From the NCBI GenBank assembly GCA_947652115.1, contig OX393569.1:956009-1020008 (forward strand): a DNA stretch of 64,000 nt. Direction: 5' to 3'. The translations under genes and the position numbers were made by a program. The stretch's first letter is position 1; each line of letters starts with the position of its first letter. The DNA is from Blastomussa wellsi (taxonomy: Eukaryota; Cnidaria; Anthozoa; Scleractinia; Plerogyridae). The notes beneath the pieces were generated by a model. It was not told the origin of the DNA. It was given only the letters and a program-made list of their open reading frames with translations, and did not search any database. Of the stretch, positions 1-29,680 are shown one piece after another.

Positions 1-185
1 TGACTTTCACAGTGCCCCTCTCTCTGGTGAATTTAATGATGGGGGGTAACCCTGTGATGGACTTGCTTCCCATCCAGCGGAATGGGATTAGAAATGCTCT
101 CAGTTGCATCATGCTAAGGAAGCCAAGATAAACTCTGGCCTGATGTGCCAGTATGGAGACTTTAACTATACCAACTGGAACTCCT
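1..185 (+). repeat. SINE-like dispersed repeat fragment
   Basis: Core words such as ACCCTGTGATGGACTTGC and CTCTGGCCTGATG match, in the opposite orientation, the SINE copies at 35920-36225 and 63290-63600. The tRNA-like head would lie before the window start. Confidence 0.6.
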
Positions 186-408
186 TGACCATGCTGTATG
201 AACTAAATAGCTGGCTGGTTAAAATCATCTATCGCCAGCTGGGATCTATAACAAGTTTCCTTTTTTGTTATGTTTATAATTTGTTTATTGACAAAATAAT
301 ATTTATGAGTACAACTGAACCATCTTTCAAATACCGGTAGGTATTAGTACTAACGATTTGACCTATTAATTATAACTACAACTGTTTTCCTTGTGTCTAT
401 TTCTACAG

Positions 409-3400
409 AATTCCTCTAAAGCTATACAGGATAAACTTAACGTGTCGCAAAGTGAAATGGCAAGTCTCAGAGAGTGAGTCTTAAAAATCTTTAACTTTAG
501 TTATAATATTATTTTACAAAACGTTTTCCCAGGCCTAGAAATTATTTGGATTGAAATACACTTCTAACTTGAAATGCTATCTAGATACATTGCGTACAAG
601 CTGGCACTCAGCTGACTATTGAGGTATTTCCATCAAGTCAATCTTTGCTACTGCTCTTGATTCCTTTGTTTTTTCTGCAGGACCATTTCAAAACTTGTCC
701 ACAGAAATAGCATTTTGGAACAGCTTGCAAAAGAAAATGTGGTCCAAGAAAACAGGTTTGTGTAGCAAGTGCTTAGAGTAGTATATATTATTGTAATTAA
801 CTGTTAGTGTCATTTACCACTGACAGTATACTATAATTTTGTTTTATGTAAATAGGCGTGCAGAACAACCCATGGGTAAAAACAAACCATTTACTGGACG
901 AAAAACATGGGACCAATCCACTCCTATAAAGAAACGACTGCACCCATCTGAATATCAGCTTGCCTCTTACACAGGCGTAGAGTCTGGAAGAGACTCTGGG
1001 CTTGGTTCTGAGTTGGCAAGCTGTCAGCCGCATGACAACACGCTAGCCACCACCAGGACGGTGCAACATTTAACGCCAGCAGTGCCAGATCTGATGAAAG
1101 TATCAACATCTTCTGGAAAGAGGCGAGATTTATCATCCAGTGGGTGAGTAGTTGACTTTGCAGCCTTTTTTGGAATGTCACAAAATGCTCATTGTCACAC
1201 AATGGCATTTTCCAAAAAAGCTGGTGGGTAAGTAGAGTGAAGAATTGGGTAATAAAACGATGATATTTTTAGAGGAAGCCACATCGATCCATCTTAAGCA
1301 GCTGTTTTCTATGCCTGTCCTTAATCAAGGTTAAACTGGAATTTACTTCTGAATGTTTGTTTTGGAGGAAGGGAGCAAATCCATCCTACATTGATCCATC
1401 AATGTGGGCTGGATTTGCTTCTCATTTGGGGCGCTCAATATTCCTGTTTTGACAACTTAACCAAGGCCACTGAATAAAGACACTTAAAACATTATCTAGT
1501 CTTAGTGCCTGATTACATGAACTGGGCTGGCCGGGTTAGCCGAGCTTGTTTCGTTTTGCTGAGATCTTGGCACGTCCTGTTAAGTTCAATAAAAATCCGC
1601 TTCGCGATTGCATGATAACCACGGCAGCCCCGTTAGCCGACAAAGTAAACCCGCCTGCAGGCTAATCGGGCCAGCCTGGCTCAGCCCGGCTCCTGTAATC
1701 AGGCCCTTACTCTGAAATTAATATTCAAAATACCATTTGCTCGGTGCCTTCATTTTATTGTGAATATTTTACTACACATTGGGACTGGTGTTAAATCGTT
1801 TCATCCAATGGTCTCCGACAAAGAAACTCATGGCGCCCTTTTCTTATAGTATGTTGAGGTTGAGATATTTGACTAAAATTTCAAGAACATGCTAGGAACA
1901 TATTCAAGCTGAAACTTATTGTGAGCAGTTGGTTTATGTTCCTGGAATCCTACACACAAAGGAAACAGTTGAAATATTATTCAAATGCCTGGAAAAGCGA
2001 GAAGGGAATATGCGCCTGTGCTTCTTACAGTTTGCGGCTTCACCTCTCATCGCTCACTTTTTGAATTGTTTCGTCTGTCACTGTTCAAGTCACAAGGAAG
2101 CGACCAATCTCGTTCCCAGGGTCCCTCATCTTCCCAGAGACCCTGGGAACGAGGTTGGGAAGGGACTGCTTGCAGTCTGAAAGTTTATAAGTCATGCATA
2201 ATTTTAATTTCTCCACTCACTTTTCCATTGTGCATTCAAAGGTACTACTCGCCTACTTCATCTTCCTTCCTACATGTAAATATGAACAAATGCCTATGTT
2301 AGTACGTTAGTTCGATACAGATGTTCATGTTTCTAAAACAAGTTCTTGCAGATAGCAAACAATAATTGAGGTGTGTAGTGGTGTTATTGTCTCTGTGAAC
2401 AACTTGTGGCAAGAAAATGGACAATTTACACTGACACTGAACAAAGTATCGTAGCTAATTCTTTCAAGGATTGCATCTCATAGTCAGTTTGATGGTGTGG
2501 TTACTTTTCTTTGTCCAAGTGCCAAGTCTTCAACTCCGGATGGTCAAAGCAGAGGGAAAGATCCTGCCTCAAAGGACAGCCCAGACACAGCTCAGTCAGG
2601 CTCTCACAGCACACCAGCTGGGATGGTTGTCAAGAAAACCGATCTCCTTACCAGGTTTGACTAACTTTTTTAACATTTTGATAGTCCAGGTGAATTTGCT
2701 TTAGCAGCTGTGGAAACAGAACTGCCACGTGACTACACAATCTTTGTGGTGGAGGGTGGGGGTTTCGGAGGCGTGGCCACCCCAAAATGTTAAAATGTAT
2801 GATTTTTAAGATGCAATCGCAATTACCTGTATTCGGCAGTGATTCTTACCAGCAAAAGCTAAATTTTAATATGCGTGACCAACCAAAACAATTACCCCTA
2901 AAATGAGGAAACCTCAAAATTTCGGTTTATTAAAGACAAAAAGCACCATAGAGGTGATACTAAACCAAACAGGAAAGAGGGTGGTGAAGGATGGAGAATA
3001 TTGTGTTGGATTACAAATGACAAATTTGAAAATAAATTAGTCTTCATTTTTTGAGATGCAAAAGCCATGACGTATTTAATCTCGCATTTAATAGGCTGGT
3101 GAAGGGGCTCGGTTAGTTTTAGAGCAGCGCCAAAAACGGAATAAGCGCTAGAAACATGAATGAATGAATGAAAGACTTTATTTACGTGTCAAGCGAGTCT
3201 AGCCGAGGGCAGAAACCCTCTACTAATAGGGGACACCTAAAATAGATAAAATAAGTTATAAAAATATAAAACACCTAAAATTTGACATTTACAAAGTTAT
3301 TCACAAGTATCGTTCCCGAAACACGTTTGGTGGTCATGTAAACACGTTTGGTGGTCATGTGCTACATAAGGCACAGTTCTCAGATTCGTATTTTATCTTG

Positions 3401-6400
3401 GACGAAAGGTTAGTTAAACAGATCTGTCTTTTGAAAGATTGAAGAGACGGTAAGTGTTTTAGGTTAGTTGATAGTCGATTCCACAGCATAGGTCCAATAT
3501 ATCTTAGGGAGTGATATCAGTTGCAGTTTCTCGAGCTTCTTTCCAACTAGCCTGGGGTTTTTTCCGGAGCTAATATCAGGCATCTAGTATCTCCTTCATC
3601 CGACAACTTTGTAAATATTTATCCTGCAGGTTTGATGTGGTGTTTGAGGACAGCAAGTCCGGTGAAGAGATGATCCGTACACATACTGGTAGAACACGGC
3701 GTTTATACGGCGAGCCTTCACAAACAGAAACGAGCTTTGTAACAGGAAACGATGAAGCTTCTGGTGGTGTTGCTGATTCAGCGTTTAGTTCTGCTCGAGA
3801 CGAGAGAGGTGAACGATTGTTACCAGTAGGTGAATGGGAGAAAAGTCGAACTGAACCTGGAAAAACCAAACAAAGCGGTTAGTGTTTCTTTTAGTTGCAA
3901 CCAATTACAATTCGGGGCAAAAACAGGTAACTGGTGCTGGTGTCACGCACTGAAAATATACAACCAGATCCAAGCGCGATTGGACTTGAGAGCAGAGCGC
4001 GGAGAAATGTGATCACGGAGGGACTGAGTGCCAAGCTTGGGAAAATATATGGCTATAGTGCCCAGGGCTGGAAAATATGCAGCGTGTACCCAACGTGGAA
4101 AACAGGCAGTCACGGCCATAAAATCGCAGAAAAAATGTAGCCAGTGCCAAGCGCGCGGGGAAAACTTTTTAAGGGGGTGCGTGAGACATGCAACCAGTGT
4201 TTCGCGTCGAGCGAGAAAACAAACGGAAGTCAAGTCACGGCTGGTATTTGTCTTCTGTTTCTGTTGTTTAAATGAAAAAAAAGGGGCTACTCGTTTTTAA
4301 CTAGTTGCAGAGCCTTAAAAACGGAAGAAATTACAAAATAACATATTTATATTATATTATTTTTTCGTTTCCGCAGTTATGTACAACGTTGCTGAGAAAG
4401 ATTTTGGTGGTAAAACTAGTCAGGTAAAATGTTTTATTTTTTTTATGAAATCCTATTTGTCATGTGCAGGCTACTAAATTTGTTTCAAACAAAAAAGGCT
4501 TTTCCCAAGAAGTGAGTTGTTAAGGCTAAGGTTTATATGTGGAATTATTTTGTAGCCAGTGAATAAGAACAGAGGGGAGGAAAATGATCAAGACACCCGC
4601 CTTATGGAAAGAAAATTTTCAATACTTACTGAAGAGAGAAAACGGGTAAGTCAGTTGGCTGAGCGTTAGCGTGAGGTCTTTTTCAAGAGGTGGAATTCTG
4701 CAGTTCGCCTTTGCAAGTTTTACAAATTGATTTTTTTTTTAGATCCTCGAAGGAGTGACTGGATTTCACTGGCAAGTGAATAAATGTTCCGGGGAAGGGG
4801 GGCAGGGGGTAAATGTTTTACTGAGTCACTTACTTTGCAAATGGACGTTTTTGACGAGGGAGATTTTCACTATCTCGTACCCACAATTGGGTTTCATAAC
4901 TAACGAAAGATCATTTTGCAACTTTCTAAAAACTTTGCTAACTTCCTGCTCCTTTATTTTTATTGTAATTGCAGCTTGAATCTACCCTGAGCCGAATTCC
5001 CACTGCACAGAAAATGTCGAAACGAACAAAAGAGGACAAGGTACATCTTTATGGTGTTGCGGGGTGAGACCGTTGAGTCGGTCCGTATCTCAATTTGTTG
5101 CGATAATTATAATTCGTTCCCCCCCTGCTAAGGATGGTTTCCTAGCGATCTTCACCTGCGTTTCAGGCCATCATTAAAGGGGCATTGTCATGCCATTTTA
5201 GAAAAAGTTTAAAAAGCTAAAACTTGTCTTCGATCTGAGGAAAACGAAAAATGATGGTTTAGTTATGTTACCGAAGACTATATTACTGCATTGAAACCGT
5301 TTACTGTCGTCTGTTGTTATCGATGGCAAGGATGGAAGTGGATTGAAAATTGAAAAGTTTGCCAATTTTTTTCACATTGTCAAGCCATCTCCTGAAAAAT
5401 GGAAAACAAACTATTATTGTTTGCTCTCCCTGTTAATTTTTCATTTGATATCTTCTTCACAATTTTGCTGGAGCATATTTTGTACGAGTAAAGCTATTAA
5501 GTAATGACTTTGGCACAGAATTTACCTGAACACTCCAAAATCACCGTGACAATGCCCCTTTTAAACAGTTTCAGTTACGGGAAATGCCTTAAAAACAACA
5601 GCCAAGCATGAATGAAAGGTTGTGATGTAAAGCGTGATGAAGTATCTACTATGACTCAGTGTTTCATCGGGATATCCAAACACCGAGGAGAGAGTTGAAA
5701 ATACGATGCACAGCGGAGTATTTTTAACGAACTTCGAGGTGTTTGGATGTCCGATGAAACACTGTCTGGAGTGTTTGATATATCTTCTCAATCGAAACAA
5801 AAACTAAGGAGTAAACGGAGAAATAAAATCGTCAAAATCTATGCTAATTAAGAGCGGGTATCCAAACCACCTTCATGCTTCTTGTGGAAAGAATAGTATA
5901 GATGGTCCTATAAATAAGAAGTTACGGGCACATCGCTGTGGTGCCTAAGGCATGTCACGTGTGCAACCCATTTGGAAATGTGTCATCTTATCTGCTCACG
6001 GAAAAATGTCCTTCATTTAGGTTCGGCGAACATGCAGTGTCTTATTCGATTAAATTGACCCCAATTGTGAACACGAATAACCTTATACAGCTCTAAAGGG
6101 AACACACACGAAGTTCAACAGGAAATTCGGCTAGTTTGTTTTGGAGCTATTTTAGACTGAAAGGAAATGATCAGAGTTGAACAAAAGAACAAGATGTCTG
6201 CAAGGGTAAACCATGGCATGGTTCATGGTTTACTCACTTTCATCAACATCCGCAGTTCATATATGAATTATTTCATATACTTTACATCAAAAGTAGCTAA
6301 AGGTGATACCCTCGTTTCTCATGTTTTCTCGCTTCTGTTTCACTTAAGTAAAATGGAAGATAGCGACCTGATACACCCAAAATTAAAACACTGAAGGGAA

Positions 6401-7066
6401 AGGTATAAGCTCCAGATTAAGGATAAATGAAACAGATCTTGGACCATCAACTAAAATCTACCTGTCTACTGAGTTATCTACCAGAATATACTATATATAG
6501 ACTTATTATAGGGATCAAAATTTTCATCGCTTTTGGGATCAGGGATCAAAGTTGTGAGTAAAAATACAGGATCAGTGATGAAAAAATATACCTCGTTACG
6601 ATCCTGACCTAACGCTCAAAACGAGTACTTGGCATTTTGGATGATAAATCTCTTAATAGGCTTTTTGTTGTGTCGCTCCGACGAAGGGCTAACGCTCGAA
6701 ACGTTTGCTCTTGAATCTCTTTACGGTGGCCAATTCACATTATCAACCCAGTTGATAAAACCAAATTATATTGTTATACTTCCCACCGACGCAGCACCGC
6801 AGTTTCTTTAGAAACTTATCCCCTCTATTTTTGTTATGTAGTATGTTGTGTAGAGACTTTTTACTCGTTTGTATTTTGACTCGCCTACGGGCTCGTCAAA
6901 ATACGGCTCAACTCGTAAAAGTACAAAGCGATACTACAAAACAAAACGTCTAATAAAATATATATATATATTTTTTTCTTTTTTTTTGCAGGCGTATCTC
7001 GAGAATCGCCTCCAAGAAGTTGTGAAGGACATTGGATCTGTCAGAGATAAACTTAGAAGACAATAA
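409..7066 (+). CDS. 3' part of a coiled-coil, serine-rich protein gene (5' end outside window)
   Basis: Nine exons keep one frame to a TAA: 409-473, 681-755, 856-1143, 2520-2654, 3630-3877, 4377-4423, 4556-4645, 4975-5040 and 6992-7066, giving 362 residues. All have GT donors and AG acceptors. The first visible part (NSSKAIQDKLNVSQ, then TISKLVHRNSILEQL) looks helical and coiled-coil-like. The middle is low-complexity, rich in Ser, Thr, Gly and charged residues, as in a disordered linker. The last exons encode a charged helix containing RKFSILTEERKRLESTLSRI and ending in DIGSVRDKLRRQ. No catalytic motif, signal peptide or membrane segment is visible. From memory the C-terminal helix recalls M-phase phosphoprotein 9-type centrosomal proteins, but this is a weak recollection and I give no symbol. 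A centrosomal or ciliary coiled-coil role is only a guess. The start codon and upstream exons lie before base 1. The large intron 5041-6991 holds repeats. Confidence 0.75.
3145..3545 (-). mobile_element. 5'-truncated LINE 3' end
   Basis: Read on the minus strand, 3420-3545 encodes a stretch including YIGPMLWNRLSTNLKHL and PSLQSFKRQI, which resembles the extreme C-terminus of non-LTR reverse-transcriptase proteins. It is followed by a short 3' region that ends in AATAAAGTCTTTCATTCATT and a (CATT)n tail. A stop lies just upstream, so only a dead fragment remains. An 18-20 bp direct duplication sits at about 3322-3360. Confidence 0.6.
5655..5798. mobile_element. MITE-like element, family A (copy 1)
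   Basis: Imperfect inverted arms of about 30 bases (5655-5684 against 5738-5767) share AGTGTTTCATCGG and TCCAAACACC. The same interior and right flank recur at 14711-14848 and, more distantly, 25325-25475. Confidence 0.6.
6225..6300. repeat. SINE tail-like fragment
   Basis: The segment with CATCCGCAGTTCATATATGA and TTTCATATACTT resembles the tail of the tRNA-Thr-like SINE near 57910-58010 in reverse orientation. No head is present. Confidence 0.35.
6605..6835 (+). repeat. Retroelement 3'-end-like dispersed repeat
   Basis: GACGAAGGGCTAACGCTCGA, then a segment around GGTGGCCAATTCACATTATC and CCCACCGACGCAGCACC, matches what I recall as a frequent cnidarian repeat at the 3' end of reverse-transcriptase elements. 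No coding part is present here, so the class is uncertain. Confidence 0.4.
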
Positions 7067-7582
7067 ACTCCACACTGAGCAAGTGACCGTCACAACCAAG
7101 TCTGGCCAATATTTGAACTTTTTTATATCCGCTGCGCATTTTCAAAAGACGATTTCTTTCAACATATAGATGAAAGACCGCAATGTTATCGATTTTTCAT
7201 CTATTTACTTTTGGAACAATATTCTGTATTCGGGGATTTGCGAAAATTACATGAGATTTCTTGCAAAGATCGAACAGACCATCAAGTTGAACATTCATTT
7301 TCTGACCGGCTTTTTATTTTTGCGGTCTAATTAAAAACTCTTCGACTTTTTATGCGTTTATTTTGTTCTCTTATATAAACTTTTGACTAAAGTTCCTGCT
7401 CTAGAGATTTCTGAATGAGTTTGTTGCGTTTTTCGAATACCTTACGCCAGTCAAGAAGAAACAAGTAACGTACAAACAAAAAATAGCCCTCGCGGCTTCG
7501 CCTTTTCAGTTTTCTGCTTCCGGTTCGCGGCTTTCATTGCTTGTTTCGATCCCCTCCTTACTTTTTCGCTCCCCTTTTCCCT

Positions 7583-7818
7583 TTGCGCCGTAGACTGTTC
7601 ACAGCCGCTATATTTTTTCAACGCGAAATAATGCGCGCCAGCAAAAAACAGCAAGCGAAGCGAAAAGGTTTTCTTTTTCTCCCTGCACCCTACCCCTTCG
7701 TGCCTCAAGTTTTGAGTCCAGTTCTCTCGCGATTCATTCACCGTGTTCGTTTTTCTTACTCGCGCGCATTATTTCGCGTTGAAAAAATAGAGCGGCTGTG
7801 AACAGTCTATTTGCGCCG
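7583..7818. mobile_element. Foldback element with about 55-bp arms
   Basis: Arms at 7583-7639 and 7762-7818 are inverted copies sharing AGACTGTTCACAGCCGCT and TTTTTTCAACGCGAAATAAT. The GC-rich flanks continue to about 8110 without a supported gene. Confidence 0.65.
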
Positions 7819-7839
7819 TTCCCCACTAACTGAACCCCT

Positions 7840-10095
7840 TGAGCAGGCTACGATCGAGCGCGCTAGCACAAATAACAGGCCGACTGCTTTGTTCGCGCTG
7901 GGACTGCAAATTCATTTTTAACCGTGAATGGTCATGTGTCCGAGGTTTTGTACAGACAATACAGTCTCTCTTTTCCTCAGAGGCCTCTTTCGTTTTTTCG
8001 TACTCTGAGAAACGGGGAGAGGTGAAAAGTAAGCGCACGCAGCCTGGGGAGAAGGGAAACGAAAGCGCGCGGGGAACGCTATCAAAAACGGGCATTTCGC
8101 TCTTCCCATCGTCCCACGTGGGCCCTCCCGCTCTTCAAGCGAGCACCCCCTCTATCATGAAAGGATCTCATTAGGGAGCCTCTGTGGAAGAAAGAGCAAA
8201 AAAGCTGTGTTTTCGGAAGAACGGGTTGTCAACGCAAACATTGAAACGGCCCTACCCTGGGATGTTTTCTCGCAGGGGAAGCTTTGGTTCGGCAGGCGAA
8301 GGCCGCCCACCACGAGCTTAAGCCAGAAACCGCGTCTAAAAAGCCTCTGGCACCCAGGGTACGTTCGCACTGACAGGCGCAAAAAATTGTCCGTATCCGA
8401 CTGTTCGATCTGTAGCCCTGCTATGCCGTGGGAAAATGTCCTACTAGCTCACAATACAATATTGAGGGTCCCCTATACTTTTTTGTGACGTGTGAATGGG
8501 CCGGACTGGATTTAAAAAGCGCACGTCCTTTTCCGTTCCGGATGGAGGACTGAGAACTAACCACAGCGACAGTGAACCAGGAGGGCCTAATGTTAATAGG
8601 TCTTTTGGTTTCTTTTCTATGACGACAAGAGTCTGAAATTACCAAAAGATGGCGCATTCAGTAATGTGCGGTAAAATGTTTAAATAATGATTGTATTTGT
8701 ATGTTTTGCGAACCGTAAAAATAATATTTATTTCTATGTGACACATGATTTAACCTTTGCATTTTTACGTGAAACGTGATTGCTTGCTTTTTTTCGTGAA
8801 ATGTTTCTCGAATTCTTCGTGATGCGTGAAAAGGCCAATTATTTTTGCGTGAAACTGTTTTCAAAAGCGGTATAGAACTTAACAAGACAAACCGAGCGCC
8901 TAACAATTTAACAATGGTTATCTGTAGTTACCTTCTTTTCGAAGCACTTATTAATAAATACTGGACACAAATACTAATTTTAATGAGAACACGTTGCCAT
9001 TAACTATTGTTTTGTGAGTTATTGTGTTTTGATCAGTATTGTTTTCGATACCCGAAGAAGGAGTCACACTTTCATAGGCCGCTATTGTTCAAATGTGTCG
9101 GGAAAAACCAAATTTTAATAACGTACCAACAATCAGGTGGTATGTGTCGGTTCAGCTTCCGTTTGAAGCTTGGAAGCTGCCGCGCGCAGAACTATACTTC
9201 TAAGGCGATAATTGTGGATGGCAGCATTTATAAGCTGCATGGTTAAGTCACGAATGACAGTTTTGGCGCACAAATGGCAAGAGCTAGTGCTGTTACGAAA
9301 CTTTTCTGCAATTCTCAAGTTTGCACGACTCACGTTTCACGGAAATAATTTGACACGGCGGATTTCCATTCTAAAAACTCTGATTTCCTTCATGTTGAGC
9401 ATGTGGGGCGAATACATAACATAAGAACTGACAAAATCTAAACCTGTTTCACTTCGCTTTTCACGCTAGATCGCATGCCAAATTCTGCGAGTTTTTCGAC
9501 CACGTGAAATGACAATCGCGTCCCGCGAATTGGCGGGAAATCTGTCACGCCCAGTCTTGTCAATCGATACTGCAATCGATGGAGCTGTTCGAGCGCATTT
9601 CGGTGAATTTAATGTTTTGGGAGTTTTGGAATGCCCCAGATATAATGTTCGCGTTGACTTCTCTTGTTTTCGAAAGAAACATCTTATTGCAGAAGCCTTG
9701 TAATCCGTGTTTACTCACTATTAACAAAGAGCTTTTGTTCATTGAAAACTTGAGATAACAATCATCTGGAAGATCAAATGTTTAACAGCGCTCCAATCAT
9801 CGACGTATTCTAACAAAAAAACATTCTTTAATTGACATGCCTAGCTATCTGTTTGACTGTCATGACACTGCGACTCGAAACATAAACGATTTCCAAACTG
9901 CCCACAGTTACAGAAATAAGAGTCTGCGGCAAATTTGGGAAGATCAAAAAGAGCGATTATAAAAAAATATTGCGTCGAAACTAACGATCGATCACGCAAA
10001 TTTGTGACCCCTTGCGTGAAAGCTGTCACAAAATTGCCCGGATCTTCCGATTCCCCAATCACGCTCGAGATTTGATACCACGTGATCAAGCACAT
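7840..10095. other. Intergenic, no gene supported
   Basis: Only short overlapping open frames occur on both strands, with no splice-consistent coding pattern or recognisable domain. It contains GC-rich foldback remains to about 8400 and AT-rich unique-looking DNA beyond. The piwi promoter should lie at the right end, but no TATA box or other motif stands out. Confidence 0.5.
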
Positions 10096-10099
10096 GAAT

Positions 10100-10144
10100 G
10101 AGTGTTATCGATCGCTTGCACTGGATTGAATGGAAGACGATTAG
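10100..10144 (+). other. Predicted non-coding first exon of the piwi gene (3' part)
   Basis: A strong donor (TTAG followed by GTGAGT) occurs at 10144/10145, and a pyrimidine-rich acceptor ending in ATCTAG lies at 10841, 21 bases before the piwi start codon. This suggests a 5' UTR intron of 10145-10841. The transcription start is not visible, so the left boundary is arbitrary. An unspliced leader is the alternative. Confidence 0.4.
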
Positions 10145-10862
10145 GTGAGTTGGCAAGTTTGACGGCTTTTACGTTCGTAAATTGACCACTTTTGCTGAAG
10201 TGTTCAAGCTGAATTAACAAAGAAGGATAGATAGGTGTTTCTGGTAGTTTTCCTTTCACAGATTTTCGTTAACTTGCCCTAAATTGTATGTTGAAGTTGG
10301 GAATCTCTCTCCCTCGTGGCCGAGCCTTGATGCTGAAAATAATCTCGTATGTTTGGTGCTGTAGTGTCTATTATTTTAAACAAGGTTCTATCTTGGCGTT
10401 TAAATCACCGACTGAAGCTTGGATTAACTTTGAAACTCGTGAGGTTTCTTCTTTCTGCTGACTATACCTCTGCGAGGGGTCTTTGTTTGCGGTTTACAGA
10501 TTGTTGAAATTGCTTCGTGCAACCCGCCATAAGCTCTTCTGTCACGTTGTTGTGTCACTCGCTCATGAAGTCAAAATCTATCGCCGTTGCGCTCTTTATT
10601 GCAGTCACGAAACCAAACATTTTGAAATCGTCATAGTTTCGATTCGTTGGTGTTTTGGAAGTCGTTTTTTTTTGGCCCCTTATTGAAATGATTCGTTCGG
10701 TGATGACCGTTTCCCTGTTTATTCGTTCTAAGCCCGCCATTGTTGCTTGTAATTTTCCAAATAAATAATCTCATAAGATACGGTTTCGCGTAATGCTAGT
10801 TTGACTGGAGATTCAATCGAATATCTTTCTTTTTTATCTAGCTAAAAGAGGGTTAAAACGAA

Positions 10863-27916
<17,054 letters not shown>

Positions 27917-28030
27917 AGGTATTCCTAGAAGCGCATGTTAGACGTTTTATTCGTTTCGAGAGCATTCTTTTCATCGAAACATCTCGTCAGAGTCCATAGA
28001 GTTGACACAAGAGTATTATTGTTGAAACCC

Positions 28031-28036
28031 AATAAA
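28031..28036 (+). terminator. Poly(A) signal of piwi
   Basis: A canonical AATAAA lies 115 bases after the piwi stop codon, followed by a T-rich stretch, so the 3' UTR is probably short. Confidence 0.6.
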
Positions 28037-28039
28037 GTT

Positions 28040-29465
28040 GGTGTTTTGCGTTTGATTGATATTCGAAAACTAAAAAAGAAACAAAGCTTTTTAGTATTTG
28101 TAATACAGATTTCTGATTTATGAACGATACACGACAATCCCAGTTAAGTGGTAGGATTTTTTTCATATAAGATAACATCACCTTGCGATATTTCTATTTT
28201 TTGTAGAACGTTATAAGAAGGTGATGAAATTACTGTTGTATTAAATTGTTAAACATTGATGCGTTTTGTCTGTCTTGTTTGTCTTTCGTGGAATAGCGAA
28301 CCTCTCCCTATCGGCACTTCTCCTTTATGGGGTTTCTATCGGGGGGACTCGCATATGAAAGGGGCGGGGATGCTCGTTGGAAATTTTCAATTAATAAACA
28401 CTTGACGTCATGTCGCAAGTGTGAACCAAGCTGAAGACGTCTGACTCTTCAGACTACCTTGGGTACTTGACTGCGAGAGCAGACGATTTTTCGGCACTCG
28501 TTAATAGCGGAAATAATCGTCTGTTCCCACAGGCTAGTTAGTATGGACTATTACACGGAAAATAGGAGACGTGAACATTCTACACAGGTAAATTAATATA
28601 ATGGCGTTTTGCCCGGAACACCCGAAGTGAGACCAAAATCCGAAATTTACCCTCCTAAGCGGGACGAAGAGGGTATTCCCTTTCAAATGCGGGTACTCGT
28701 GGCCATTTTTGTTACTGTAACCTGCTATCAGGCGTTTTTTTTTTTATTCTCTCCCCTTGCCAATTCTTGATCGTGTGGAGGAAGAATCTGAAAATCTTTG
28801 AAGAGACTGTCAGGACTGGTAACCTCACTGTTTATACTAAAATTTACCGCCGCCGCCCTAGAAAACATAACAGTTGTCGAAATAATGTTTATCGGGCTTT
28901 CCTTCAACCTCTCGGGAGGGCTGGAAGATGAGAGGCCCTGCATCGAAAACCCCCACCCTTCTTTGACAGGCAAGGCTCAACTCGGAAAAAATGTCGGCGA
29001 AACTTGTCATACCTCCAACATAAATATTCGCACCGCCCAATCGCTGCAGTTGTTCCCTCTAAAGATCTTGGCTCGGCCCTGTGCAGATTATTAACTTGTT
29101 TAAATATTTCGGTCACAGGATGTATCAAGTCCTTGATATCGTAACCCACAGATATCCGAGAAGAGAACTGTCTACATTTTTATCAGAATTTATTTGCAAG
29201 CTTTTCTGTTTTGTTTACCGTAAAAGGCTATTATCCAAATGAAAAAATCTTAATTTGTCTAAAGAATTTTCGATTTGCATTGAGAGTCCAATATTGCCGT
29301 GGTTTCCAAACTTTGTTGTTAGAGTGACGTTCATATATTCAAGCGAAATTTTTATCGTCTGGTGACGTCACGTCACGAAAACGGAGCGTTCCATCACGAA
29401 ACCCTTAAATTTTGAGTTTCTATATCTCTCGTCATAAAATATATACTGGCTTGGGAACAAAAGTG
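28040..29465. other. Intergenic between piwi and the adaptor gene
   Basis: No gene is supported. Between 28730 and 29150 the minus strand has three overlapping frames of 60-82 codons, including FKQVNNLHRAEPRSLEG and GGMTSFADIFSELSLACQ. They could be pieces of one frameshifted pseudogene, but I do not recognise a protein. The promoter of the adaptor gene should lie near 29300-29470. Confidence 0.4.
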
Positions 29466-29469
29466 CTGA

Positions 29470-29491
29470 CGGATTCCGCTTCTGTAGACAG
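29470..29491 (+). other. Possible 5' UTR exon end of the PX-SH3-SH2 adaptor gene
   Basis: A donor (TAGACAG followed by GTAACT) at 29491/29492 and an acceptor after a pyrimidine run (CCTACCCCCAG) at 29604 would remove a short leader intron upstream of the start codon at 29681. The transcription start cannot be seen. Confidence 0.3.
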
Positions 29492-29680
29492 GTAACTTAA
29501 AATTAAGAATTTTTATGTTAAATTTTTTGGGATGTTTGTAAACTAATTTTTCGCGTAATTTCACGCAATATTGACGTCTGTGATAACTTCCGCCCTACCC
29601 CCAGGAGGAGGTCACACAACTGACATACAAAGTGTGCGTGTTTTGACTCGTCGAAAAACTGAATGAATGGGGCCTGATCG

